DNA of 64,000 nucleotides from Rhodoplanes sp963712435 (GTDB taxonomy: Bacteria > Pseudomonadota > Alphaproteobacteria > Rhizobiales > Xanthobacteraceae), in contig CAVQIB010000001.1 of the NCBI GenBank assembly GCA_963712435.1, positions 248,001 to 312,000 on the forward strand, given 5' to 3'. A model generated the notes under the pieces. That model ran no database searches. It was given only the letters and a program-made list of their open reading frames with translations, and was not told where the DNA came from. Within the stretch, counting starts at the first letter, position 1, and each line of letters starts with the position of its first letter. The position numbers and the translations under genes are program-made. Shown one piece after another: positions 57,288 to 64,000 of the stretch.

Positions 57288-58553
57288 TTACCTGTCCGCT
57301 TCGGCCTCGGCCGCCGCGCGACGGCGGGCGCTCCACTTCGCGACCTCCTCGTCCCAGCCGTCGGTGCGGACATAGGAGTTGGTGCGCGGGTGATTGATCA
57401 TGTTCGGATCGACCTCGACCCCGATCCCTTCGAGGAAGTTGACGAGGCCGATGCGCTCGATCATCTCGCCGATGCGTTCGTGCTCGAGCGCGTTGTCGAC
57501 GAAGAAGTCGACGACGCGCCTGGCGACGCCGAGCAGCCTGTCGTAGTCCTCGTCGCTGGCGAGCCGCAGGAACGGCACGACGATCGTGCCCATCATGTCC
57601 CCGGTCTTGAGCGTTCGCTTGCCGCCGATGAGGATTGAGACGCCGCGTTCGCGGCCGGGCGCCAGCGCCTTGGTCATCACGTTGATGCAGTGCATGCAGC
57701 GCACGCAGCTCTTGTTGTCCACGTCGAGGCTGTCGTCGTCGTTGAGCGACAGCGCCTCGGTCGGGCAGCGCCGGATGACATTGTCGATGATCCACTTCCG
57801 CCCGTTGGCCGCGACATAGGCGCGGATCTCGGCCTGATCGACCTGCATGTCGTCGCGCCACGTCCCGAACACCGCGAAGTCGGAGCGCTGGATGGCGTTG
57901 GCGCAGTCGTTTGCGCATCCGGAGAACTTGAACTTGAATTTGTAAGGCAGCGACGGGCGGTGCATCTCGTCGAGGAAACTGTTGACGAGCAGGCGCATCG
58001 CCTTCGCCTCGTCAAAGCAGGAGTTCTCGCAACGCGCGGCGCCAACGCAGGAGATCGAGGTGCGCACGCCCGCGCCGGCGCCGCCGAGATCGAAGCCGAC
58101 CGCATTCGCCTCGTCGAAGCAGGGCTGCACGTTCTCGCTGCGGCAGCCTTGCAGCATGATGTCGCCCGACTGGCCGTGCAGCGCGATCAGCCCGGAGCCG
58201 TATTTCTCCCAGATGTCGCACAGGGATCGAAGCAAGGCGGTACTGTAATGGGTTCCCGCCGGCGGAATGAGGCGCAGGGTGTGGAATTCGGCCGATTCAG
58301 GAAACTCTTCCGCAATCTCCGAGAAGCGCGGAATAACCCCGGCGCCATAACCGCTGACGCCGACTGTGCCGCCTTTCCAATAGCCGCGGCGTGTTTCGTA
58401 GGAGCGCTCGAGTTGCCCGAGCAGGTCCTTCATCATCGGCGCGTAAGGCTTGTCGTCGGACGCGGCGAGCCGCTTCAGCCCGCTGACGAAGCTCGGCCAA
58501 GGCCCGCTCTCGAGTTGATCGAGCAGGGGAGTGTCGGGCATCGGCTTCGGCAT
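57288..58553 (-). CDS. dsrA: DsrA, dissimilatory sulfite reductase alpha subunit
   Basis: The siroheme and 4Fe-4S containing alpha subunit (421 residues). Cluster/siroheme Cys motifs: SISCVGAARCENSCFDEAKA and FKFSGCANDCANAIQRSDFA; the inserted ferredoxin domain has RRCPTEALSL and DNKSCVRCMHCINVMTKAL. It starts at ATG 58553 (MPKPMPDTPLLDQLESGPWP) with a GGAG site. First gene of the operon; no dsrD follows, and dsrL and dsrEFH are present, so the enzyme should run toward sulfite. The reading frame is intact. Confidence 0.95.
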   Translation of the reverse strand: MPKPMPDTPLLDQLESGPWPSFVSGLKRLAASDDKPYAPMMKDLLGQLERSYETRRGYWKGGTVGVSGYGAGVIPRFSEIAEEFPESAEFHTLRLIPPAGTHYSTALLRSLCDIWEKYGSGLIALHGQSGDIMLQGCRSENVQPCFDEANAVGFDLGGAGAGVRTSISCVGAARCENSCFDEAKAMRLLVNSFLDEMHRPSLPYKFKFKFSGCANDCANAIQRSDFAVFGTWRDDMQVDQAEIRAYVAANGRKWIIDNVIRRCPTEALSLNDDDSLDVDNKSCVRCMHCINVMTKALAPGRERGVSILIGGKRTLKTGDMMGTIVVPFLRLASDEDYDRLLGVARRVVDFFVDNALEHERIGEMIERIGLVNFLEGIGVEVDPNMINHPRTNSYVRTDGWDEEVAKWSARRRAAAEAEADR

Positions 58554-58847
58554 CGCAGAACTCCATGGAGAGGCGCACAAAGCAGCCTCGGTATGGCATG
58601 AGCGTCGCGTTTCGCGACGAGCAGTGCTTTGGGAGGTTTGACGCCAGGCCTTGATCGCGGCAGCGGCGAAGGAGACAAGCCGTCTCTATGCCGATGAGGG
58701 GACGCTCATCGGCTTCGCCGGTCATCCCAATCGGATGCCGCCATATGGCTTGTGCGGACGCGTCCTCCCGGACGTCAGCCCCGGTTTTCCAGTGGCTTGC
58801 AGTTTGTTTGGCGCTGCTGTGCCTTCGGCAGCGGCGCGAGCGTCAAC

Positions 58848-58867
58848 ATATTAGATTAGACTAATTG
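58848..58867. promoter_or_regulatory. Inverted-repeat operator candidate between dsrA and a divergent small gene
   Basis: The sequence ATATTAG-ATTAGA-CTAATTG has arms ATTAG/CTAAT separated by six bases. The same pattern is perfect at 61441-61460 and partly present at 60034-60053. It lies in an AT-rich part of the 440-base gap, about 295 bases before dsrA and 127 bases before the divergent gene, so it could serve either. No other gene is seen in the gap. Confidence 0.5.
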
Positions 58868-58993
58868 ATAAGGCAAGCCAAAAGTATACCAATGACTATA
58901 TGCGACTTACTCGCAGAATCCTTTCATTCGACGTCGGCATTATAGTGCATGCGCTTTCAATGTCCGTTAGCGAAAGCGCCGGAAGGAATTGAG

Positions 58994-59230
58994 ATGGATG
59001 AAACCGAAGAAGCTAAAGTCGCGGAAGTCGGACGCACCGGCGCTCCGTGGGGCAAAGAGCTGCTTATTCAAGCAGTTGAATATCAGAGCGGGATGCGGCT
59101 CGCGCGGCTGCGCATTCGGGAAGGGCGCAGGTTCACGGTGGTCGATCTCGATCTTGCGACGGCGCGCTGGCTGACGGAGGCGCTCGAGACGGCTTTGTCG
59201 CCGAACGAATCCGGTCAGGCCGCAATGTGA
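58994..59230 (+). CDS. Small conserved-looking protein divergent from dsrA
   Basis: A 78-residue soluble protein: APWGKELLIQAVEYQSGMRL, ARLRIREGRRFTVVDLDLAT, ARWLTEALETAL. It looks like a small beta-sheet domain followed by a helix. It reminds me of a small family (DUF6967) but I cannot verify that. The ATG at 58994 has an AGGA site seven bases ahead. It shares the dsrA upstream region and overlaps the end of the convergent SUMT gene by 16 bases. A role in the sulfur regulon is inferred from position only. Confidence 0.6.
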   Translation: MDETEEAKVAEVGRTGAPWGKELLIQAVEYQSGMRLARLRIREGRRFTVVDLDLATARWLTEALETALSPNESGQAAM

Positions 59231-60000
59231 GAAGCGGCGCTCGCATCGATAGACGCGGGTTCGAACCAGTCGAGCGCGTCGGCGAGCGAGACCACCTTGC
59301 CGATGACGATCAGCGTAGGCGGAACGAACCGCGCCGCGCGCACGCGCTCTGGCAGGTCGGCGACGACGCCGATCACGCGGCGCTGCGCCGCGGTGGCGCC
59401 GTTCTCGATCGCGGCGGCGGGCGTGTCGGCCGGCAGTCCCGCCGCGATCAGGGACGCGGCGATATGTTCCAGCGCGCGGAGGCCCATATAGACGACCAGC
59501 GTGCAGTCGGCCGCGACGAGCGTGCGCCAGTCGTAATCGAGCTCGGCGTCGTCCTTGCCATGGCCGGTGATGAACCGGACCGTATTGGCCAAGCCCCGAT
59601 GGGTGAGCGGAATGCCGGCATAGGCGCTGCACCCCGCGGCCGCGGTGATCCCCGGCACGACTTCGAATGAAACCGCGTGCTTCGCAAGCCATTCGGCTTC
59701 CTCGCCGCCGCGACCGAAAACGAAAGGGTCGCCGCCCTTCAGCCGCACCACGCGCCGGCCTGAGCGCGCGAGCCGAATGAGAAGGTCGTTGATTTCCTCC
59801 TGCCGCAGCGGATGGCGCCCGGCCTCCTTGCCGACGAATATGCGCGTCGCGCCCGGCGGGATGAGGGCCTGAATCTCCTTGCTGACCAGGCGGTCGAACA
59901 CGACCACCTCGGCGTCATGGATCAGCCTTGCGGCCTTGAGCGTCAACAAGTCGGGATCGCCGGGTCCGGCGCCCACGAGATACACGCAATCCTTCCGCAC
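59215..60000 (-). CDS. cobA: Uroporphyrinogen-III C-methyltransferase (SUMT)
   Basis: A 261-residue SAM-dependent methyltransferase that makes precorrin-2, the branch point to siroheme, heme d1 and cobalamin. Motifs: VYLVGAGPGDPDLLTLKAAR, VVRLKGGDPFVFGRGGEEAE, VPGITAAAGCSAYAGIPLTH, TLVVYMGLRALEHIAASLIA and PPTLIVIGKVVSLADALDWF. The dehydrogenase/chelatase part of CysG is absent. Its place beside dsr genes and a CbiX gene suggests it feeds siroheme for DsrAB. The nirE of the heme d1 pathway is the same activity and cannot be excluded by sequence. Confidence 0.92.
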   Translation of the reverse strand: MRKDCVYLVGAGPGDPDLLTLKAARLIHDAEVVVFDRLVSKEIQALIPPGATRIFVGKEAGRHPLRQEEINDLLIRLARSGRRVVRLKGGDPFVFGRGGEEAEWLAKHAVSFEVVPGITAAAGCSAYAGIPLTHRGLANTVRFITGHGKDDAELDYDWRTLVAADCTLVVYMGLRALEHIAASLIAAGLPADTPAAAIENGATAAQRRVIGVVADLPERVRAARFVPPTLIVIGKVVSLADALDWFEPASIDASAASHIAA

Positions 60001-60032
60001 GTTCGCCTCCCGGACGGTCTTTCTTTGACTTT

Positions 60033-60053
60033 CGTATTAGAATACGTTCATAT
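60033..60053. promoter_or_regulatory. Palindromic operator candidate between SUMT and CbiX genes
   Basis: A perfect 14-base palindrome CGTATT-AG-AATACG (60033-60046) lies 33 bases before the SUMT start. It overlaps GTATTAG-N6-TTCATAT, which matches the left arm of the motif at 58848 and 61441 in six of seven bases and the right arm poorly. It is placed to act on both divergent genes. Confidence 0.45.
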
Positions 60054-60171
60054 GAGAGAAAGCTGAAGCGTTTTTTTCAGAGCAGCGGCGAGACAGCAAC
60101 GGGCGACGCCCCTCGAGCGAAGTCCGCGAACCAGATGGACGCATAGTCGTCACGTTTCTTGGGAGGAATTG

Positions 60172-60999
60172 ATGAGGCCGGCGGCCGCCGGATCAGGACT
60201 TTACGTCGCGCGCCCCGGTCAACGGCCGAGCGTGCTGCTGGTCGCGCATGGCAGCCGGCTGGGCGACGATGGCGCCGCGAGGAAACTCGTCGCGTCCATG
60301 TCGGCTGATTTCGGCGAGGTCGCATGGTCGGCGTTGCGTGGCCGGCCGACCCCGCGAGAAGCGCTGGCGAGCCTGTCGGGGCCGCTCATCCATGTCGTGC
60401 CGATGCTGATGGCGTGCGGCGAGATCGGCGGGCCAGTTTTCGAGTCGCTGCTTCCGACCGAGCGCGCGCGGCTGCGCATCCATCCGCCGATCGGCGCCCA
60501 TCCCGGACTGGCGAGCCTTGTCTGCGCAAACGTCAGGCGAATCGCTCGCGACCGGCAGTTTGCGCCCTACGACACCGCCGTCATCCTCGCCGGACACGGC
60601 AGCGCGCGGAATCCCGCTGCGGCTTTTGCGGTCGGCCGGCTGGCGTGGCTCATGCGTGCGCGCGGCTGCGGCGCGGCCGAAATCCACAGCGCATTCCTGT
60701 CGCAAAGCCCGCTGCTTGAAAACTGGCGGGCGCTCACGCGCCGCCGTAACGTCATCGTCGTTCCGTGCTTCCTCACGATGGGAACGCATGCGCGGATCGA
60801 CCTGCCGGCGCGCCTGCAAGCAGGCGCCGAGACCGACGATGCGGCGGAGACGAGACGATTGTGGGTCGCGCCGCATCTTGCCGCCGACTGGCGCGGCCTT
60901 GCCGCGCTCATCCGCGCGAGCGTGCTGCGGCCTTCGGCTGTCGGCGGAGCGCCGGTTTCAACGTCGCCTGGCGCAGGCGGGGTCTCTGCTCGTGCTTGA
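60172..60999 (+). CDS. CbiX-type sirohydrochlorin chelatase, two-domain
   Basis: A 275-residue class II chelatase with two CbiX half-domains: SVLLVAHGSRLGDDGAARKL with VHVVPMLMACG-like sequence (HVVPMLMACGEIG) and TAVILAGHGSARNPAAAFAV with AFLSQSPLLENW and VIVVPCFLTMGTHARIDLP. With SUMT next door and DsrAB nearby, insertion of iron into sirohydrochlorin is the likely job. The ATG at 60172 follows GGGAGGAATTG. The last 30 residues (GGAPVSTSPGAGGVSARA) look unstructured. Confidence 0.8.
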   Translation: MRPAAAGSGLYVARPGQRPSVLLVAHGSRLGDDGAARKLVASMSADFGEVAWSALRGRPTPREALASLSGPLIHVVPMLMACGEIGGPVFESLLPTERARLRIHPPIGAHPGLASLVCANVRRIARDRQFAPYDTAVILAGHGSARNPAAAFAVGRLAWLMRARGCGAAEIHSAFLSQSPLLENWRALTRRRNVIVVPCFLTMGTHARIDLPARLQAGAETDDAAETRRLWVAPHLAADWRGLAALIRASVLRPSAVGGAPVSTSPGAGGVSARA

Positions 61000-61089
61000 C
61001 GAACGCCGCTCCTCGCGACGGAAGCCGTTCCCGGACGCATGACGCTGTCCGGACGCCGAGCGGCGACCGTCTTTCGCGCCGGCGAACGA

Positions 61090-61308
61090 CTATCCCTTGC
61101 GGGCGGTTTCGGCCTTGGAAATGCTGTCAATAGCGTCCTCGACCCCGCAAGCGATCGTAGAAGGCTTTCCGAACATGTCGGACAGGGTCCCCGGCGCCGC
61201 CAGGTATTCGAAATACGCGGCGGGGTCGCACTTCCAGAAGTGGAAGCAGAGTGGATCATGATCGACCGCCGGCGCGCGGTCCCTTCGTTCGATTGTTCCG
61301 GCGAGCAT
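61090..61308 (-). CDS. 72-residue hypothetical protein behind the shared operator
   Basis: A short gene with GGAGAG four bases before ATG 61308. The product MLAGTIERRDRAPAVDHDPL, then CFHFWKCDPAAYFEYLAAPG, ending in a region with ACGVEDAIDSISKAE, has three Cys and no membrane segment. I do not recognise a family. A perfect inverted repeat of the dsr-type motif lies 133 bases upstream, which supports a real, regulated gene. An ATG four codons earlier is possible but has no ribosome-binding site. Confidence 0.5.
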   Translation of the reverse strand: MLAGTIERRDRAPAVDHDPLCFHFWKCDPAAYFEYLAAPGTLSDMFGKPSTIACGVEDAIDSISKAETARKG

Positions 61309-61440
61309 TGCACTCTCCATCGTCTTGCAATGGCGTCCCGCTTTTGGTCTGCCGGCGCAACATGCTCCTTTCCCCGATGCGAGTTTCGCATGAAGGAGCC
61401 GACGCGGTCGGTAAGCAAAATCGCAGGATCGCCCGATTGA

Positions 61441-61460
61441 TATTAGCTGAACCTAATATT
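61441..61460. promoter_or_regulatory. Perfect inverted-repeat operator candidate
   Basis: ATATTAG-CTGAAC-CTAATAT: seven-base perfect arms with a six-base centre. It is the best copy of the motif also seen before dsrA. The nearest gene reading away from it is the 72-residue protein at 61090-61308. Confidence 0.55.
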
Positions 61461-61605
61461 GCCAGGGAGCCTTGTGCGTTGCAATACCGGAGTGTCCCTT
61501 AAGCCATGCGGCATGCGCATGGCCGCACTGAACGCCGTGAGCATCCTTGTGACCATCTGATCGCCAGCCAGAACGCAGAAGCCAGGCCCGCACGTCGTGC
61601 CCCGG

Positions 61606-61645
61606 CGTCGTTATCGCGTTGACGACGTCGTTACTGTGTTGACGG
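61606..61645. repeat. Tandem direct repeat, two 20-base units
   Basis: CGTCGTTATCGCGTTGACGA is followed at once by CGTCGTTACTGTGTTGACGG; 16 of 20 positions agree. It lies in the 250-base stretch between the motif at 61441 and the hydrolase end, where I see no gene. A binding site with two direct half-sites is possible; chance is not excluded. Confidence 0.4.
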
Positions 61646-61709
61646 TTCAGGGACGATCATCCGACAGGACTGCAGGCGCCGGCTCAGGGCATGGCATAGC
61701 CATTTTGAG

Positions 61710-63195
61710 CTAATTCAACGTGGACTTCGCTCCCACCGCGGTCGCCGGTGCGCCCGCGATTCCTTGTTCGATTCGCTCGATCATGAAACCAAAAAACGGA
61801 TTGGAGGAGGCGCGCAGCAGCGCATCCAGGCTGGCGATCAAGACATTCCGTTCCCCCCGCGGCGCCAGAGCGCCGAGCTCTATGCCGTAATTCTCGGTGC
61901 CGTCGGGCGTCAGCCCATACAGGGGATCGCTCATCGGGAATGGCAGGGCCACGTGCGAAAGCGAATAAAGACCGGGCGGATATTCGACGCCGAGCGCGAC
62001 CGCCCGCTCCGTCGTCTCGCCGGCCTCGACCGTGCGCACGACCGTATCCCAGCTGTGGTCGTCGGCATTGGCGATGACCGTCGTCCGGTAACGCCGGGGC
62101 GAAGCGGGAAGAATGCGGGCGAGCGCGGCGGCGGCGCTCGGACGCAGCAGCGGGCCGAATTTCACGGTGCGGTTGACGTCGAACAAGACGAGTTCGCTGC
62201 CATTCGCCGGCAGACGCGCATAGAGCGCCGACACGATCGCCGGCGTCGACACGGTGAAGTCCATGACGGACTGGAACGTCAGGATCGGGGGAAGACGAGC
62301 GAGCCTGCCTTCCCGCTCGTAGCACGCCATCTGGCCTTGAAGGACCTGGGTCAGGCGGAACGATTGGCGAGCGCCATTGACCGGAAAAGAGTTGTACTTG
62401 AATGGATTGAACTCGGGGACGCGCGCGAGCCAGGCGGACTTTGCGAACGCGGGCAGCAGCGCCGGCAACCCTGCCAACCCCGCAAATCGGGCAAACTCGG
62501 TGATCCCGATCATCGGCGAAATAAGCACGAGGCGGTCGGGGCGCGCCAGGGTTTCGTCGCCAATGGCGTCGAGGGCGTATTTCATGGCGAGCGCGCCGCC
62601 GTTCGAAAAGCCGATGAGGTGCAACGGGCCGGCGGGCACGCGGCGACGCGCTTCTCTCACCGCGAGCTTCGTCGCCGCCGACCAGTCTTCCCATTCAACA
62701 TCCGTCAGGGCGGCCGGCGTCGTGCCGTGAGCAGGCAGCCGGATGGCGAGCGCGACGAATCCATGCTCGCGATAAAGCCGCGCAATATGGCGTAGGCTGT
62801 AAGGGGAATCGGTTAGCCCGTGCAGCAGCACGGCGGCGCCGACGGGAGGTCCCGAGGGCTCCAGCACGTAGGACCGGTTCCAGTCGTTCGGAAGCCGCGG
62901 CGGATAGACCGGACTGCCCTCGAAGTAGCGATTGATCGGGACCCGATCTTTCGGGCTGAGCTTGCCGGTGACCTCGGCGCGCACCGCGTCGAATGCCTTC
63001 GTCTCGGCCGCGAGATAGCTCTGCCAATCGGCGCGATCGAGCGCCTCCGCGCTCAGTTCTCGCGGGCTGAATGTATGCCATGGCTCGAGCGGAGGCGCCA
63101 CGCTCGGCGTCATAAACGCGCAGCGCAAGCAGGATCACCGCGACCGCGGCGACGATAACGGTGATCCGCTTCGCCCATCGTAAGATCGGCCGCAT
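61710..63195 (-). CDS. Membrane-anchored alpha/beta hydrolase (one frame break)
   Basis: A serine hydrolase of about 490 residues. The N-terminal anchor is MRPILRWAKRITVIVAAVAV and following; a frame break near 63095 separates it from PPLEPWHTFSPRELSAEALD. The fold shows AAVLLHGLTDSPYSLRHIAR, the nucleophile elbow LHLIGFSNGGALAMKYALDA (GFSNG), DRLVLISPMIGITEFARFAG, and SLSHVALPFPMSDPLYG with a likely catalytic His. Without the anchor the frame could start near 63128. It resembles large lysophospholipase-like bacterial hydrolases; substrate unknown. Confidence 0.75.
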
Positions 63196-63410
63196 GACGC
63201 GCGCTCGTTCCTGCCGCTTGCGAGGTTAGCTCGGTGATCCAGGTCACGTGGCCTTGAGCACGGCTCAGCACGCCAACCGGATAGATCGCAGACTCTGGCA
63301 TGCTCGCCCTTCGTGGCGCAAGCGAACCTCGTCACCACGGCTTTGTCACACGGCCGACTTGACGCCGCAATCGAGACCCGGAAAATGCTTGCCAGCTCCT
63401 CGGATACGCA

Positions 63411-64000
63411 ATGACCTTCACCCGCGATCCTGTTCTCGTCGACCTCGCCCTGCAGGGGGGCGGTGCGCATGGCGCCTTCACCTGGGGTGTTCTGGATCGG
63501 CTCCTGCAGGAACCCTGGCTGGAGATAGACGGCATTTCCGGAACGTCGGCCGGCGCAATGAATGCGGCGGTGCTGGTCGATGGCTACGCCGCGGGCGGGC
63601 CTGAAGGCGCGCGCGCCGCCCTGGAGCGCTTCTGGCGCAGCGTATCCGACGCCGCGAAGTTCAGTCCGTTTCGACGCGGGCCGATCGAGACGCTGTTCGG
63701 CCAATGGACGCTCGACTACTCGCCGGTCTATCTTTTCACGGACATGCTGGCGCGGCTTGTTTCGCCTTACGTCGCCAATCCGGGAGGAGCGAACCCCCTC
63801 AGCCAAATCCTCGCGGACCACCTCGATTTCACCCGCCTGGCGAATGCGCCGATAAAGCTGTTCGTCACGGCGACGAGCGTGCGCACGGGCCAGGGCCGCG
63901 TGTTCCGCAACAAAGACGTCACGCCGGATGTGTTGCTCGCCTCCGCCTGCCTGCCGACCATGTTTCAAGCCATCGACATCGATGGCGAGAGCTATTGGGA
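63411..64000 (+). CDS. Patatin-like phospholipase (5' part, runs off the window)
   Basis: The first 196 or so residues of a patatin-family lipid acyl hydrolase. The oxyanion loop is ALQGGGAHGAFTWGVLDRLL and the nucleophile is in ISGTSAGAMNAAVLVDGYA (GTSAG). The Asp of the Ser/Asp dyad would lie beyond the window. The ATG at 63411 begins MTFTRDPVLVDLALQGGG. It is divergent from the membrane-anchored hydrolase. Confidence 0.88.
   Translation, partial: MTFTRDPVLVDLALQGGGAHGAFTWGVLDRLLQEPWLEIDGISGTSAGAMNAAVLVDGYAAGGPEGARAALERFWRSVSDAAKFSPFRRGPIETLFGQWTLDYSPVYLFTDMLARLVSPYVANPGGANPLSQILADHLDFTRLANAPIKLFVTATSVRTGQGRVFRNKDVTPDVLLASACLPTMFQAIDIDGESYW

Overview
The window reads as chromosome of a GC-rich alphaproteobacterium, most like the Hyphomicrobiales around Bradyrhizobium, Rhodopseudomonas and Rhodoplanes. 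The grounds are the gene order twin-TM (HIG1-type) protein, cob(I)alamin adenosyltransferase, etfB, etfA, 3-hydroxybutyryl-CoA dehydrogenase; a CarD regulator with a long basic tail; the aerobic-type cobaltochelatase pair cobS-cobT; and short palindromic intergenic repeats of a kind common in that group. This placement is inference from family knowledge; no search was run.

Layout. 1-5.3 kb: the 3' end of a heme d1 cluster (nirG fragment, nirH, nirJ, nirN), a CbiX-type chelatase and an FNR/DNR-type regulator, i.e. cofactor supply for cytochrome cd1 nitrite reductase. 5.3-31 kb: core metabolism and housekeeping (glutamate-synthase-like protein, hbd, etfAB, cobalamin adenosyltransferase, PLP enzyme, acyl-CoA dehydrogenase, BolA, J-domain protein, cobS, cobT, CarD, ferredoxin, SUV3-like helicase, L28, heme oxygenase, HtrA-like protease). 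31-41 kb is accessory: an M6 metalloprotease preceded by a free-standing copy of its own N-terminal domain, a pyrogallol/phloroglucinol-transhydroxylase-like molybdoenzyme with an IclR regulator, an alpha/beta hydrolase and a small repeat protein. 41.6-43.6 kb: a YeiH-type transporter with a LysR regulator. 44.4-58.6 kb: a long one-strand operon dsrA-B-E-F-H-C-M-K-L-J-O-P-N followed by tusA, a sulfide:quinone-oxidoreductase-like flavoprotein and a DUF1641 protein. With dsrL and dsrEFH and no dsrD, this is the oxidative (reverse) Dsr sulfur-oxidation system. 59-61 kb holds its likely siroheme supply (SUMT, a second CbiX protein), two small unknown proteins and a repeated inverted-repeat motif. 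61.7-64 kb: a membrane-anchored hydrolase and a truncated patatin-like phospholipase.

A theme runs through the window: uroporphyrinogen-derived tetrapyrroles (heme d1, cobalamin, siroheme amide, heme breakdown). Sulfur delivered as persulfide (SQR-like protein, TusA, DsrEFH) would load DsrC; DsrAB with siroamide made by SUMT/CbiX/DsrN would oxidise it to sulfite; DsrMKJOP and DsrL would pass electrons to quinone or pyridine nucleotide. Electrons could end in denitrification, given the nir genes.

About thirteen conserved genes carry single-base reading-frame breaks (nirJ, the first cbiX, the acyl-CoA dehydrogenase, cobS, cobT, helicase, both transhydroxylase subunits, the LysR gene, sqr, dsrO, dsrK, one hydrolase). 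Their protein remnants are otherwise well conserved on both sides, so indel errors in the sequence are more likely than decay. Coordinates for these genes span the whole broken gene.
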